Below, piece by piece: positions 36,173 through 44,035 of a DNA stretch of 64,000 nucleotides (positions within the stretch are counted from its first letter, which is position 1; each line of letters opens with the position of its first letter). The stretch is from Lichenicola sp050954785 (lineage in GTDB: Bacteria; Pseudomonadota; Alphaproteobacteria; Acetobacterales; Acetobacteraceae), in assembly GCA_050954785.1 (NCBI GenBank), contig JBPBQO010000146.1, forward strand, positions 1 through 64,000. Reading direction: 5' to 3'. The notes below the pieces were generated by a model, which ran no database searches, was not told where the DNA came from, and worked only from the letters and a program-made list of their open reading frames with translations. The translations under genes and the position numbers were made by a program.

Positions 36173-36955
36173 GTGCCCGGTTCATCGTCTCGAAACGACA
36201 ATGACCGCTTCAATGTCATGGGTATCGATCTGCATGACCTTCCTCGGGAAGCGATTGCCGAACGCGTCCTTCTTGCAGCATCTGCGAAACGCAAGATGCT
36301 GGTGGTCAACGCGAATGCCAATCTAGTTGTCCTCTCGCAGAGAGAGACCTGGCTGCGTTCCATGTTCAAGCAAGCAGATATTGCATTCTGTGACGGCGCA
36401 GGTGTCCAGTTGGCTGGCTTGATTCTGCGTGGTCGAATTATAAACAGAACGACACCGCCGGAGTGGATAGGTAGTGTCCTGGAACGAATTGGGCCGGACG
36501 CTTCCATTTTCTGGCTTGGTGGTACGGAAGCGGCTGTCACCGCTGCAGCGGACACTTACTCTGCCCGCTATGGCGTCAAGACTGCCGGTACTCAACATGG
36601 TTATTTCGATGCTTCTCCGGGATCCTCGGAAACGAAATCCGTCGTCGAAAAAATAAACGCCGCCAATCCATCTATCCTCCTTGTCAACATGGGAATGCCA
36701 CAGCAGGAACGCTGGCTATGGACCAACTGGGACCAGCTTCGTCCCGGTGTTGCAATTACTGCTGGCGCATTGGTCGATCATGCGGCTGGCAGTGTCAGTC
36801 GTCCGCCCAGGTGGGTGGCAAGCATGGGGATCGAGTGGCTGGTAAGGCTCATACGCGAGCCACGGCGGCTATGGCGACGTTACCTATTAGGTCTGCCAGT
36901 GTTCGGGCTTTATCTTTTGCGCTACCGCTTCACGGTGACGAAACGATCTAGCTGA
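36173..36955 (+). CDS. gumM: GumM-like beta-1,4-glucosyltransferase (GT26, WecG/TagA/CpsF)
   Basis: The 260-residue protein shows the GT26 features: MLVVNANANLVVLSQRE, the DIAFCDGAGVQLAGLIL block, FWLGGTEAAVTAAA, and the C-terminal GIEWLVRLIREPRRLWRRYL. GumM adds the second glucose to form cellobiosyl-diphospho-lipid, the unit of a cellulose-like backbone. The start is a GTG at 36173, 22 bp after gumD; the ATG at 36218 is an alternative. Confidence 0.9.
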   Translation: MPGSSSRNDNDRFNVMGIDLHDLPREAIAERVLLAASAKRKMLVVNANANLVVLSQRETWLRSMFKQADIAFCDGAGVQLAGLILRGRIINRTTPPEWIGSVLERIGPDASIFWLGGTEAAVTAAADTYSARYGVKTAGTQHGYFDASPGSSETKSVVEKINAANPSILLVNMGMPQQERWLWTNWDQLRPGVAITAGALVDHAAGSVSRPPRWVASMGIEWLVRLIREPRRLWRRYLLGLPVFGLYLLRYRFTVTKRSS

Positions 36956-37031
36956 TTCAGGCGATTGCGGTTAAGCTCGAACTTCTTGACCTGATCCCGT
37001 AATCTTTTCATGCTGAGGATACATTGGCACC

Positions 37032-39230
37032 GTGAGCGACATGCTTGTGAACGAGGGCACCTTTTCGAGGGAACGTCCGGAAGCTGATGGCGTGCAGGCC
37101 GTTACGCGCGTCTTCCGTCTTTTACGCAGGCACATAGTGCTTTTTTTATGTGTTTTTTGCGGTGTCGGACTTCTCGGCGCAGCGGTATTGGCACTTCTTA
37201 CGCCTAGCTTCACTGCGATAACGAGCGTGGCGATAGCGGGGCGGGATGCAGATCCACTGGCTGCTTCTGGCCAGCAGACGACGGATCGGCTCGAAGACGA
37301 CGTTCCTGCTACGGAAGCTGCGAAGCTGGAATCGCGTGATGTCGTCGGTGCCGTCGTACGGCAGTATCCGCAGCTTCTGTCGGAGCCGGAGCATGGCTTG
37401 CGTCCCGAGTTGTGCACGTTGGGACTCACCATGGCTTGCCCGAAGCCAATTACGGTACCGGTGGATCCCGAAGAGCAATTTCAGCAGCAAGTCGACACGG
37501 CGCTGGCCAGGCTGGTGATATTGCCTCGTCCGCGTTCCCGCATAATTGACGTAAGTGCTACCGCTGGTACTGGCTACCAGGCTGCGACGCTTGCCAACGC
37601 GCTGGTGACGAACTACCAGCGACTTGCCCTTGCCCAGCAGACCACGGACATCGATCGTGTCGCCCATTGGCTTGACGCCAGGACAGATCAACTCCGTCAG
37701 CGTTGGCTGGATGCTTTGCATAAGGCCGATAATTTCAATGTCGTGCACAACCTCGATAATACGGGTGACGGTACGACCGCGAACCCGCTGATCAACAGCC
37801 AGATCTCGGAAATTTCGGCGGAACTTGGTCAGGCTCAAGCGCGTCTGGCCGGTGCCCTTGCCCGGTCTTCCGCTTTGCATGATGCGTCGGGACGTGGGGG
37901 CGGTCGCGCGGCGATAGCATTGGCGCAACAGCCTACGCTTGTCGCGGCTTCGAATGCGCTCATGCAATTACAGGCATCCCGTGCGCAGCAGGCGGCCCAG
38001 TTCGGCGCCAATTATCCCGGGATCAGGGCGCTGGATCGCCAGATCGCAAGTACTCAGACAGCCCTTCGCTCAGAGACCGGTGCCGCTCTTGCATCGATCC
38101 GCCAGGATAGTGTCTCCGCACAAGCCGAGGTCAGCCAACTTACCCAGAGGCTTAACTCCCTTCGTGCGCAGGCTGGTCAACAGAGCCCGCCGCAGGCCGA
38201 ATATCGTAGCCTTGTCCAGGAATCTCAAAGTGCCCGGGACGTCTATCAGACCTTCCTGGAGCATTCGAAGGCTGTTGTGGATCGTGCGGCTCTGCTTCAG
38301 CCGCCGGTTGTTGTCGTATCGCATGCAGTTGCGTCGCGCACGCCTACCTTTCCCAATCACATGAAGCTCGGCATCGGGATCTTTATCGTTGCGTTGGCTA
38401 TAGCGTCGGCTGCGGTTCTTGTTCGGAGCGGCTTTGCGACCGGCTTCGAGGATGCCGATTATCTGCGGGCCGCCGTGCAACTTCCACTGCTCGGAACGAT
38501 ACCGTTGATCACACGACGCCGTGATCAGCAAATCGCACGATATGTGCTTGATGAACCGAGTTCACGCGTCAGCGATGCAGTCCATGAACTGGCCCTACAA
38601 CTCTCTTTGCTTTCGTCTAAAACCGATGCTCCGATGGCCGTCGTGATCACGTCTGCCACGCCGCAAGAGGGTAAGAGCACGCTTGCAATGTGGCTTGCAC
38701 TGGTCGTGCGTCCAAATGGTCTTCGCGTATTGATCATCGACTCCGACCGCCGACGCATTGCTCCTGGGCTGCACAAGGTCCGGAATAACCATCCTGGATT
38801 TACCGACCTGATTGCCGGCACGGCCACGCCGGAAGAGGCGATCCAGACCGATGCCGAGACTCGGATAGACTTCATCTCGCCCGGGACGACGACATCCTAT
38901 TCTCGTGGAAGCGCGGGGATCACCCGCTTGCGGAAATTGATCGACACTCTGAAGCTTTCCTACGACATGATCATCATCGATAGCCCGCCGCTGCTTTCAA
39001 GCAGCGATGTCTTAGCTCTTGCCCGGGTTGCCGACCAGACCGTGTTCGTGTGCCGTTGGCAGCAAACGTCACGCCAGGCAGTCATGACGTCACTGGATCG
39101 TCTTCGCACATGTGGTGCACGGATCTCCGGTGTTGTCGTGTCGATGGTCAGCAAAGGATACGACGATAATGGATATGACGATTATAATCGACGTGAGCTG
39201 GCGCTGATCAAAAAGTTCTACGGTTCCTAG
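37032..39230 (+). CDS. gumC: Polysaccharide co-polymerase with tyrosine autokinase domain (Wzc/GumC-like)
   Basis: The 732-residue protein has a first membrane helix (VLFLCVFCGVGLLGAAVLAL), a Wzz-type periplasmic region with helical coiled-coil stretches, and a second helix near residue 450. A cytoplasmic BY-kinase domain follows: Walker A TSATPQEGKSTLAMWLA at about 538, Walker A' LRVLIIDSDRRR, Walker B MIIIDSPPLL at about 645. A C-terminal tyrosine cluster GYDDNGYDDYNRRE ends near KKFYGS. It controls chain length and couples polymerisation to export. Start GTG at 37032; an ATG at 37041 is possible. Confidence 0.93.
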   Translation: MSDMLVNEGTFSRERPEADGVQAVTRVFRLLRRHIVLFLCVFCGVGLLGAAVLALLTPSFTAITSVAIAGRDADPLAASGQQTTDRLEDDVPATEAAKLESRDVVGAVVRQYPQLLSEPEHGLRPELCTLGLTMACPKPITVPVDPEEQFQQQVDTALARLVILPRPRSRIIDVSATAGTGYQAATLANALVTNYQRLALAQQTTDIDRVAHWLDARTDQLRQRWLDALHKADNFNVVHNLDNTGDGTTANPLINSQISEISAELGQAQARLAGALARSSALHDASGRGGGRAAIALAQQPTLVAASNALMQLQASRAQQAAQFGANYPGIRALDRQIASTQTALRSETGAALASIRQDSVSAQAEVSQLTQRLNSLRAQAGQQSPPQAEYRSLVQESQSARDVYQTFLEHSKAVVDRAALLQPPVVVVSHAVASRTPTFPNHMKLGIGIFIVALAIASAAVLVRSGFATGFEDADYLRAAVQLPLLGTIPLITRRRDQQIARYVLDEPSSRVSDAVHELALQLSLLSSKTDAPMAVVITSATPQEGKSTLAMWLALVVRPNGLRVLIIDSDRRRIAPGLHKVRNNHPGFTDLIAGTATPEEAIQTDAETRIDFISPGTTTSYSRGSAGITRLRKLIDTLKLSYDMIIIDSPPLLSSSDVLALARVADQTVFVCRWQQTSRQAVMTSLDRLRTCGARISGVVVSMVSKGYDDNGYDDYNRRELALIKKFYGS

Positions 39231-39239
39231 GAACGGTAG

Positions 39240-40391
39240 ATGAAAGTTGCGCATATCGTTCGCCAGTTCAGTCCTGCAATTGGCGGGCTGGAAGAGGCGG
39301 TGCACAGCATTGCTCGTTCACAGCGCGACCAGCTTGGGATTGATGCGCATATTATCACGTTGAACCGTATATTCGATAAGCCGGACTATTTGCCGGTCCA
39401 TGACGTCGTGGACGGCATTCCCGTCTTGCGGTTGCCATGGACCGGTTCTACTCGGTATCCGCTGGCACCTTCTGTGCTTCGGCATGTCTATTCGTTCGAT
39501 CTGCTTCACGTGCACGCTATCGACTTCTTCTTCGACTTCCTTGCTTTGTCACGGCCTCTTCACTGGCGTCCGATGGTTGCATCGACCCACGGTGGCTTCT
39601 TTCATAGCAAAGAGCTTGCAAAGCTTAAGCGTATCTGGTTTTCGACAGTAACGCGGGCGTCTACCTTAGCTTATCAGCGTATTATTGCTTGCAGCCATCA
39701 CGATGCGGATCTGTTCAAACCAGTTGCGGGTGATCGGCTAACGACAATCGAAAACGGCATCAACCAATCCAAATTCTCTGGAGCATCTTCAGAGATCCCA
39801 TGTCGAACGATTATCAGTTACGGACGTTTTGCCAAGCATAAGCGACTTGACGCATTATTTCCCGTGCTGGCGCAGCTACATAAAAATGACTCTACATGGC
39901 GCCTGATCATTGCGGGATCCTACGGCGATCAAACAGAGAGCGAGTTGCGCAATTCGGCAATTGGGGCAGGTGTTGGAGATCTGGTGGAGTTCGTTATCGG
40001 TCCAACGGACGGAGAGCTAAAATCTCTTTTGGCGCGGTGCAGCTATTTCGCCAGCTTCTCGGCACATGAAGGGTTCGGCTTGGCCGCCGTAGAAGCCATG
40101 TCGGCCGGTCTGTTTCCACTTCTTAGCGGTATCGAGCCGTTTCGACGGCTGGTTTCGGCCGCCGGCGTCGGTCTTATCCTCGATCCGGATGACGTTACGC
40201 AAACCTCTTCCGCAATTGCATCGAGCGTTACGACCGATATGGAAATCTATACAAGGCGCCGGGCGCAGTGCATGCAGGCGGTCCGGCGCTATGACTGGAA
40301 CGCCGTGGCGAGATTGTATACGGATCTTTATCATGATGTCTTATCCAGTAAGCGCTCGACGCACGCCACAACAAGTCAGCCTCTTGGATGA
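39240..40391 (+). CDS. gumH: GumH/AceC-like alpha-1,3-mannosyltransferase (GT4)
   Basis: The 383-residue retaining transferase shows HIVRQFSPAIGGLEEAVHSI at the N-terminus, FDLLHVHAIDFFFDFLAL, MVASTHGGFFHSKELAKLK, and ISYGRFAKHKRLDALFPVL. The donor-binding HEGFGLAAVEAMSAG completes the picture. In xanthan and acetan the homologue adds mannose to the cellobiosyl lipid, making the acceptor for GumK. It lies 9 bp after the co-polymerase gene. Confidence 0.92.
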   Translation: MKVAHIVRQFSPAIGGLEEAVHSIARSQRDQLGIDAHIITLNRIFDKPDYLPVHDVVDGIPVLRLPWTGSTRYPLAPSVLRHVYSFDLLHVHAIDFFFDFLALSRPLHWRPMVASTHGGFFHSKELAKLKRIWFSTVTRASTLAYQRIIACSHHDADLFKPVAGDRLTTIENGINQSKFSGASSEIPCRTIISYGRFAKHKRLDALFPVLAQLHKNDSTWRLIIAGSYGDQTESELRNSAIGAGVGDLVEFVIGPTDGELKSLLARCSYFASFSAHEGFGLAAVEAMSAGLFPLLSGIEPFRRLVSAAGVGLILDPDDVTQTSSAIASSVTTDMEIYTRRRAQCMQAVRRYDWNAVARLYTDLYHDVLSSKRSTHATTSQPLG

Positions 40392-40498
40392 CCTATAGAA
40401 AATGTTCGACACACCCGGTTGCGAGTTCATATTCTAAGCGTTTCTGCCGGGAAGGTGGGAGCAGAGCTTTTACGTCTAGAACGCTTGTGCAGGTTTTG

Positions 40499-41842
40499 AT
40501 GAAACAATCGGTGGAAGCTCCACAGCGCCTCTTACTGTTCGTGGTCAGTTTTGCGGGCTTTGCCTCGTTGTTGCCGCAAGGTGCGATGGGACAACAGTTG
40601 GTTCAGCAGTATTTTCCATCAGATGTGCCGGGATATGCGCCGGACTTCAGTTCTTCGGTGGTCAATCGGCTGGTCACTCAGAATCAGTCTCAGGGAATAA
40701 ATGTCGGCAGTTTCGTCGTGCGTCCCACTGCAACCCAGGCGTTCGGCTACAATAGCAGTACGCTCGGATTGCCCGGAACTGGAAGCTCCAGTGAGTCCAC
40801 ATCGGCAGGAATCGGTGTCAAATCGAACTGGGGTCGCGATAGTCTCGGCGCATCCGTCAGCGTAGCCGACCAGCGTTATCTCGATATCCCGATCGCGAGT
40901 TTCACCAACTGGAACGCCGCGATTGGGGGTGCTGTCGCGCTTGGCGACGACTCTCTCAGCCTAGCTTATTCTCATCTTGCGCTTCATCTTTCGGCAACCG
41001 ACCTCGGCGTCTATGGGGTAACGACACCAGCACCTTACGACGTCAACGACGTCAGGCTGTCCTACAACAGCACGTTTGGCCGTTTCAGCGTTACGCCTTC
41101 CTTCGAGTTCGAAGACTTCTCTTTCGGAACAAGTAGCGGCCAGACGAACATCAACTATGCGTCACTCAGCCATCATCTAGAATCCGGTTCGTTGCAGACA
41201 CGGTATCAATTGTCGACGGGCAATGCCGTCGTTGCAATTCTCCGTGGATCGACTGCTCAATTCTCCCGTCTTCCCGGAACCACTCCAAATAATTATGGTG
41301 ACATCGAGGCATTCGTCGGCCTCGATTTCCGTGGCGATAGTGTGGTTCAGTATAGGGTGCTGATTGGCGGCGAACATCGAAGCTTTTCATCCGCCGGTTT
41401 CGTTTCGGCCAGTACACCAACCGCTGAGGTCGACGCGGTATGGACGCCGACACGGTTGGACACCGTAACGGCAAGTCTGTTTCGTCGCCTCGATGATCCA
41501 GAGTCACCATTTGCACGCAACCAGACAATTACGTTTGGCACACTACAATACGATCACGAGCTCAGGCAGAACCTTTATTTTCGTGTGATCGGTTCCCTCG
41601 GAGCAACCGACTCTCAATCGAATAGAGTTGGTCAAGAAAACAATAGCCAGACCCAGTATAAGACCGGCGTATCCGGAACCTGGTTGGTAAACCGTCATGT
41701 CAGCACGTCTTTAGGATATAGTTTTAATCACAGCCACAGTTCATCGAACGTGTCCGCGCTTGAAAACGTTACGGCCTTCGGCACGACCTTCAACAGTTTC
41801 ACCAGTCATACGGTTTCGATCAGCGTCAGCTTCTTCGAATAG
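40499..41842 (+). CDS. Outer-membrane beta-barrel protein of the exopolysaccharide operon
   Basis: The 447-residue protein has a signal peptide (LLLFVVSFAGFASLLPQGAMG) and alternating-residue strands throughout, many with Gly/Ser/Thr and aromatic girdles, ending SHTVSISVSFFE. It resembles the putative beta-barrel porin 2 group found in polysaccharide operons. It may form an outer-membrane export pore together with the short GumB-like lipoprotein encoded 49 bp downstream, or help secretion otherwise. The open frame extends to 40388, but the ATG at 40499 gives a proper signal peptide. Confidence 0.8.
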   Translation: MKQSVEAPQRLLLFVVSFAGFASLLPQGAMGQQLVQQYFPSDVPGYAPDFSSSVVNRLVTQNQSQGINVGSFVVRPTATQAFGYNSSTLGLPGTGSSSESTSAGIGVKSNWGRDSLGASVSVADQRYLDIPIASFTNWNAAIGGAVALGDDSLSLAYSHLALHLSATDLGVYGVTTPAPYDVNDVRLSYNSTFGRFSVTPSFEFEDFSFGTSSGQTNINYASLSHHLESGSLQTRYQLSTGNAVVAILRGSTAQFSRLPGTTPNNYGDIEAFVGLDFRGDSVVQYRVLIGGEHRSFSSAGFVSASTPTAEVDAVWTPTRLDTVTASLFRRLDDPESPFARNQTITFGTLQYDHELRQNLYFRVIGSLGATDSQSNRVGQENNSQTQYKTGVSGTWLVNRHVSTSLGYSFNHSHSSSNVSALENVTAFGTTFNSFTSHTVSISVSFFE

Positions 41843-41891
41843 ACCCGACAGCGCCTAGTCTTCAAAACTTAACTCATTCACCGAGAGCAAA

Positions 41892-42506
41892 ATGACCTTT
41901 GTAAAGCATCCATCGGGTCGGCGATCTTTGCCAGCAAGACCGATTGTGTCAGTTGCGATCATGCTTTCTCTTGCCATAAGCATGGAAGGATGTGCACCGG
42001 GATCGAAACTGTCTCCGTTGCCGCCAGCCACGAGCGCAGGGTATGTCCTTGGCCCAAGTGACCAGATACGCGTCATCACTTATAATGAGCCACAACTTAC
42101 AAACAGCTTCACGGTCGGCGACAACGGGAGCATTGCCTTTCCGTTGATCGGCACTGTCCATGCTGCCGGAATGGCCGCTAATGACGTAGCCGCCACGATC
42201 TCGACCGCACTTGTAGAAAAAAAGCTCCTAAGCGAGCCCAGCGTGTCTGTTGAAATCACGCAATATCGGCCAATCTTCGTGTTGGGCGAGGTCAGTCATC
42301 CTGGACAATATCCGTACCAGCCGGGGATGACGATGTTGAGCGGTGTCGCCTTGGCGGGTGGCTTCACCTATCGCGCCATTACCGGCTATGGCGGTGCTGT
42401 CAGAAGCCAGGGTGAAGAGGCCGGGCATGCGATCGAAGGCAAGATCGGTAGAGCTACATACCTCCAGCCGGGTGACGTCATAACAATTTACGAGCGGTAC
42501 TTCTAA
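41892..42506 (+). CDS. gumB: GumB-like polysaccharide export lipoprotein (Wza family, short form)
   Basis: The 204-residue protein has a lipoprotein-like signal ending SMEGC, with an unusual Glu at -2. The polysaccharide export domain follows (GYVLGPSDQIRVITYNEPQL, then VGDNGSIAFPLIGTVHAAG), with a SLBB-like segment (IFVLGEVSHPGQYPYQPGMT). It lacks the extended C-terminal helix of Wza that spans the outer membrane, as does GumB. A barrel partner is therefore expected, and the preceding gene is a candidate. It ends the operon before a strong hairpin. Confidence 0.92.
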   Translation: MTFVKHPSGRRSLPARPIVSVAIMLSLAISMEGCAPGSKLSPLPPATSAGYVLGPSDQIRVITYNEPQLTNSFTVGDNGSIAFPLIGTVHAAGMAANDVAATISTALVEKKLLSEPSVSVEITQYRPIFVLGEVSHPGQYPYQPGMTMLSGVALAGGFTYRAITGYGGAVRSQGEEAGHAIEGKIGRATYLQPGDVITIYERYF

Positions 42507-42524
42507 GACAACCCTACGTAATCT

Positions 42525-42563
42525 CCGGACTGACATTAACAACAATACTTCGTGTCAGTCCGG
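42525..42563 (+). terminator. Terminator of the gumD-gumB operon
   Basis: CCGGACTGACA (42525-42535) pairs perfectly with TGTCAGTCCGG (42553-42563) over a 17-base loop, 18 bases after the gumB stop, and TTTG follows. Confidence 0.7.
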
Positions 42564-43036
42564 TTTGCGGCTTGTGTTTCGTCTTGCGAACGGATGAATG
42601 CGTAAGCAGTAAGCTTTGAGAAATATAACTTCTGCAGCGCTGTAATAATATTGCTGTGCGTCGGCTGCAGGATTGATTGGGCAGAGCGCTGAGGATTTCG
42701 CTGGAATTCTGACGACTTCCGAATGTTGCCCATGTCTCGCGGCAATGCGCTTTCGTCGACGCCACCAATCACGTCGATTTGACTGCACGAGTTTGACTGG
42801 GTTGAGCAGGTGTCGATGATGACTGCTGGATCAGACCAAATGTATTATGCATCGCTACTTTCTATTCGATTGCACAAAAACCGACTGCACACCTCATCCT
42901 GAAAGGCTAATCGCAAAATCAGTGTAATAACTGATAGAATCCCAGAAGTGATAATTCGCGAAAAACTTCGACAAAACCTTCTGCTTGTGCTTTTACTGAT
43001 TATCAATAGTCGATAGCTCGTGGCAGGAAGCACTCA
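42564..43036. other. AT-richer spacer between the gum operon and phyH
   Basis: No gene is recognised in these 473 bp. Three overlapping minus-strand frames of under 85 codons lie at 42514-42788, but none has a motif or ribosome-binding site. The promoter of phyH should be in the last 150 bp, which are AT-rich. Confidence 0.5.
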
Positions 43037-43999
43037 ATGGCGAGATCTGGCGTTACCACGGTCGACTTCAAATATGCCGATTCGCCCTTGCAGGTTCCCG
43101 GTTTTGCCGTAGGCGAAAAAGAGAAAACTGCATTTGGAAGCCGTGGGTTCGTTGAGCTTCGTCAAGTCAGTCCGCCCGATGATTTATTTGCCATACGGAC
43201 GCGGATCTCGGGGCTTTTTGCCCGTCGTGCCGGTCATGAGGAAGGATTGTTCTTCGACTTTGCAGGAAGCGACGATCAGACGAACAAGATGCGGCTTCCG
43301 CAATTGCTCGATGTCAGAAACTTCGCGCCGGAACTGACCAGGACTGCATTCTTTCGCAACGCAAGCGACATTGCAAAATCGTTGCTCGGACCAGATGCGA
43401 CGTTCAAGGCGGATCACGCGCTGATGAAACCCTCCAGCGACGGAGCGGCAACACCCTGGCATCAGGACGATGCGTTTCGGAACCTGGACAGCGAATATAA
43501 CGAAATCAGCATCTGGTTGGCTCTCCAGGATACAACTCGCGAAAACGGTTGTATGGGTTTCGTTCCTGTATCGAAGGGCGATGAAATCTTGCCTCACCGG
43601 TGGGTTGGCGGCGACCGCCGGATCCATGCTCTCGAATGTTATGATGGATGGTCGGCGGAAGACGTCGTCTGGTGTCCTTTGTCGTCGGGAGACTGCACTG
43701 TCCATACGAACCGTGTTCTACACGGCGCCGGTCCCAACGTTTCCAAGCAACCCCGTATGGCGTACGTCCTTGTTTTCGGAACGCCGGTCAAGAAACCTGC
43801 GGTTCCGGTTCACCACGCCTGGCTGAAGAATAAAATCGAGCCGAGGGCCGAGCGCCGTCAGCAATGGCTCCGGCGTGGGGGTATTGCCATCCATGTCTGG
43901 CGCCGGTTCAAGCAGATTCCCGAAATCGGTATTCTCGAGATGACAAACCGGGTCGTTCTGAAAGTCGGTAAAAGGCTTACCCATCGGAATGCCGGGTGA
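43037..43999 (+). CDS. Phytanoyl-CoA dioxygenase (PhyH) family protein
   Basis: The 320-residue protein is an Fe(II)/2-oxoglutarate oxygenase of the PhyH family. The metal ligands His142 and Asp144 are in PWHQDDAF, and the distal His229 is in NRVLHGAGPN. The oxoglutarate-binding Arg should be in PRMAYVLVFGTP. AGGAAG precedes the ATG. PhyH proteins hydroxylate lipids, amino acids or natural products; no substrate can be assigned. It sits right after the exopolysaccharide operon but behind a terminator, so functional linkage is doubtful. Confidence 0.88.
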   Translation: MARSGVTTVDFKYADSPLQVPGFAVGEKEKTAFGSRGFVELRQVSPPDDLFAIRTRISGLFARRAGHEEGLFFDFAGSDDQTNKMRLPQLLDVRNFAPELTRTAFFRNASDIAKSLLGPDATFKADHALMKPSSDGAATPWHQDDAFRNLDSEYNEISIWLALQDTTRENGCMGFVPVSKGDEILPHRWVGGDRRIHALECYDGWSAEDVVWCPLSSGDCTVHTNRVLHGAGPNVSKQPRMAYVLVFGTPVKKPAVPVHHAWLKNKIEPRAERRQQWLRRGGIAIHVWRRFKQIPEIGILEMTNRVVLKVGKRLTHRNAG

Positions 44000-44035
44000 T
44001 CCCGGCTTTGTCCAGCAGCAAGCCAGGCGGAACCG

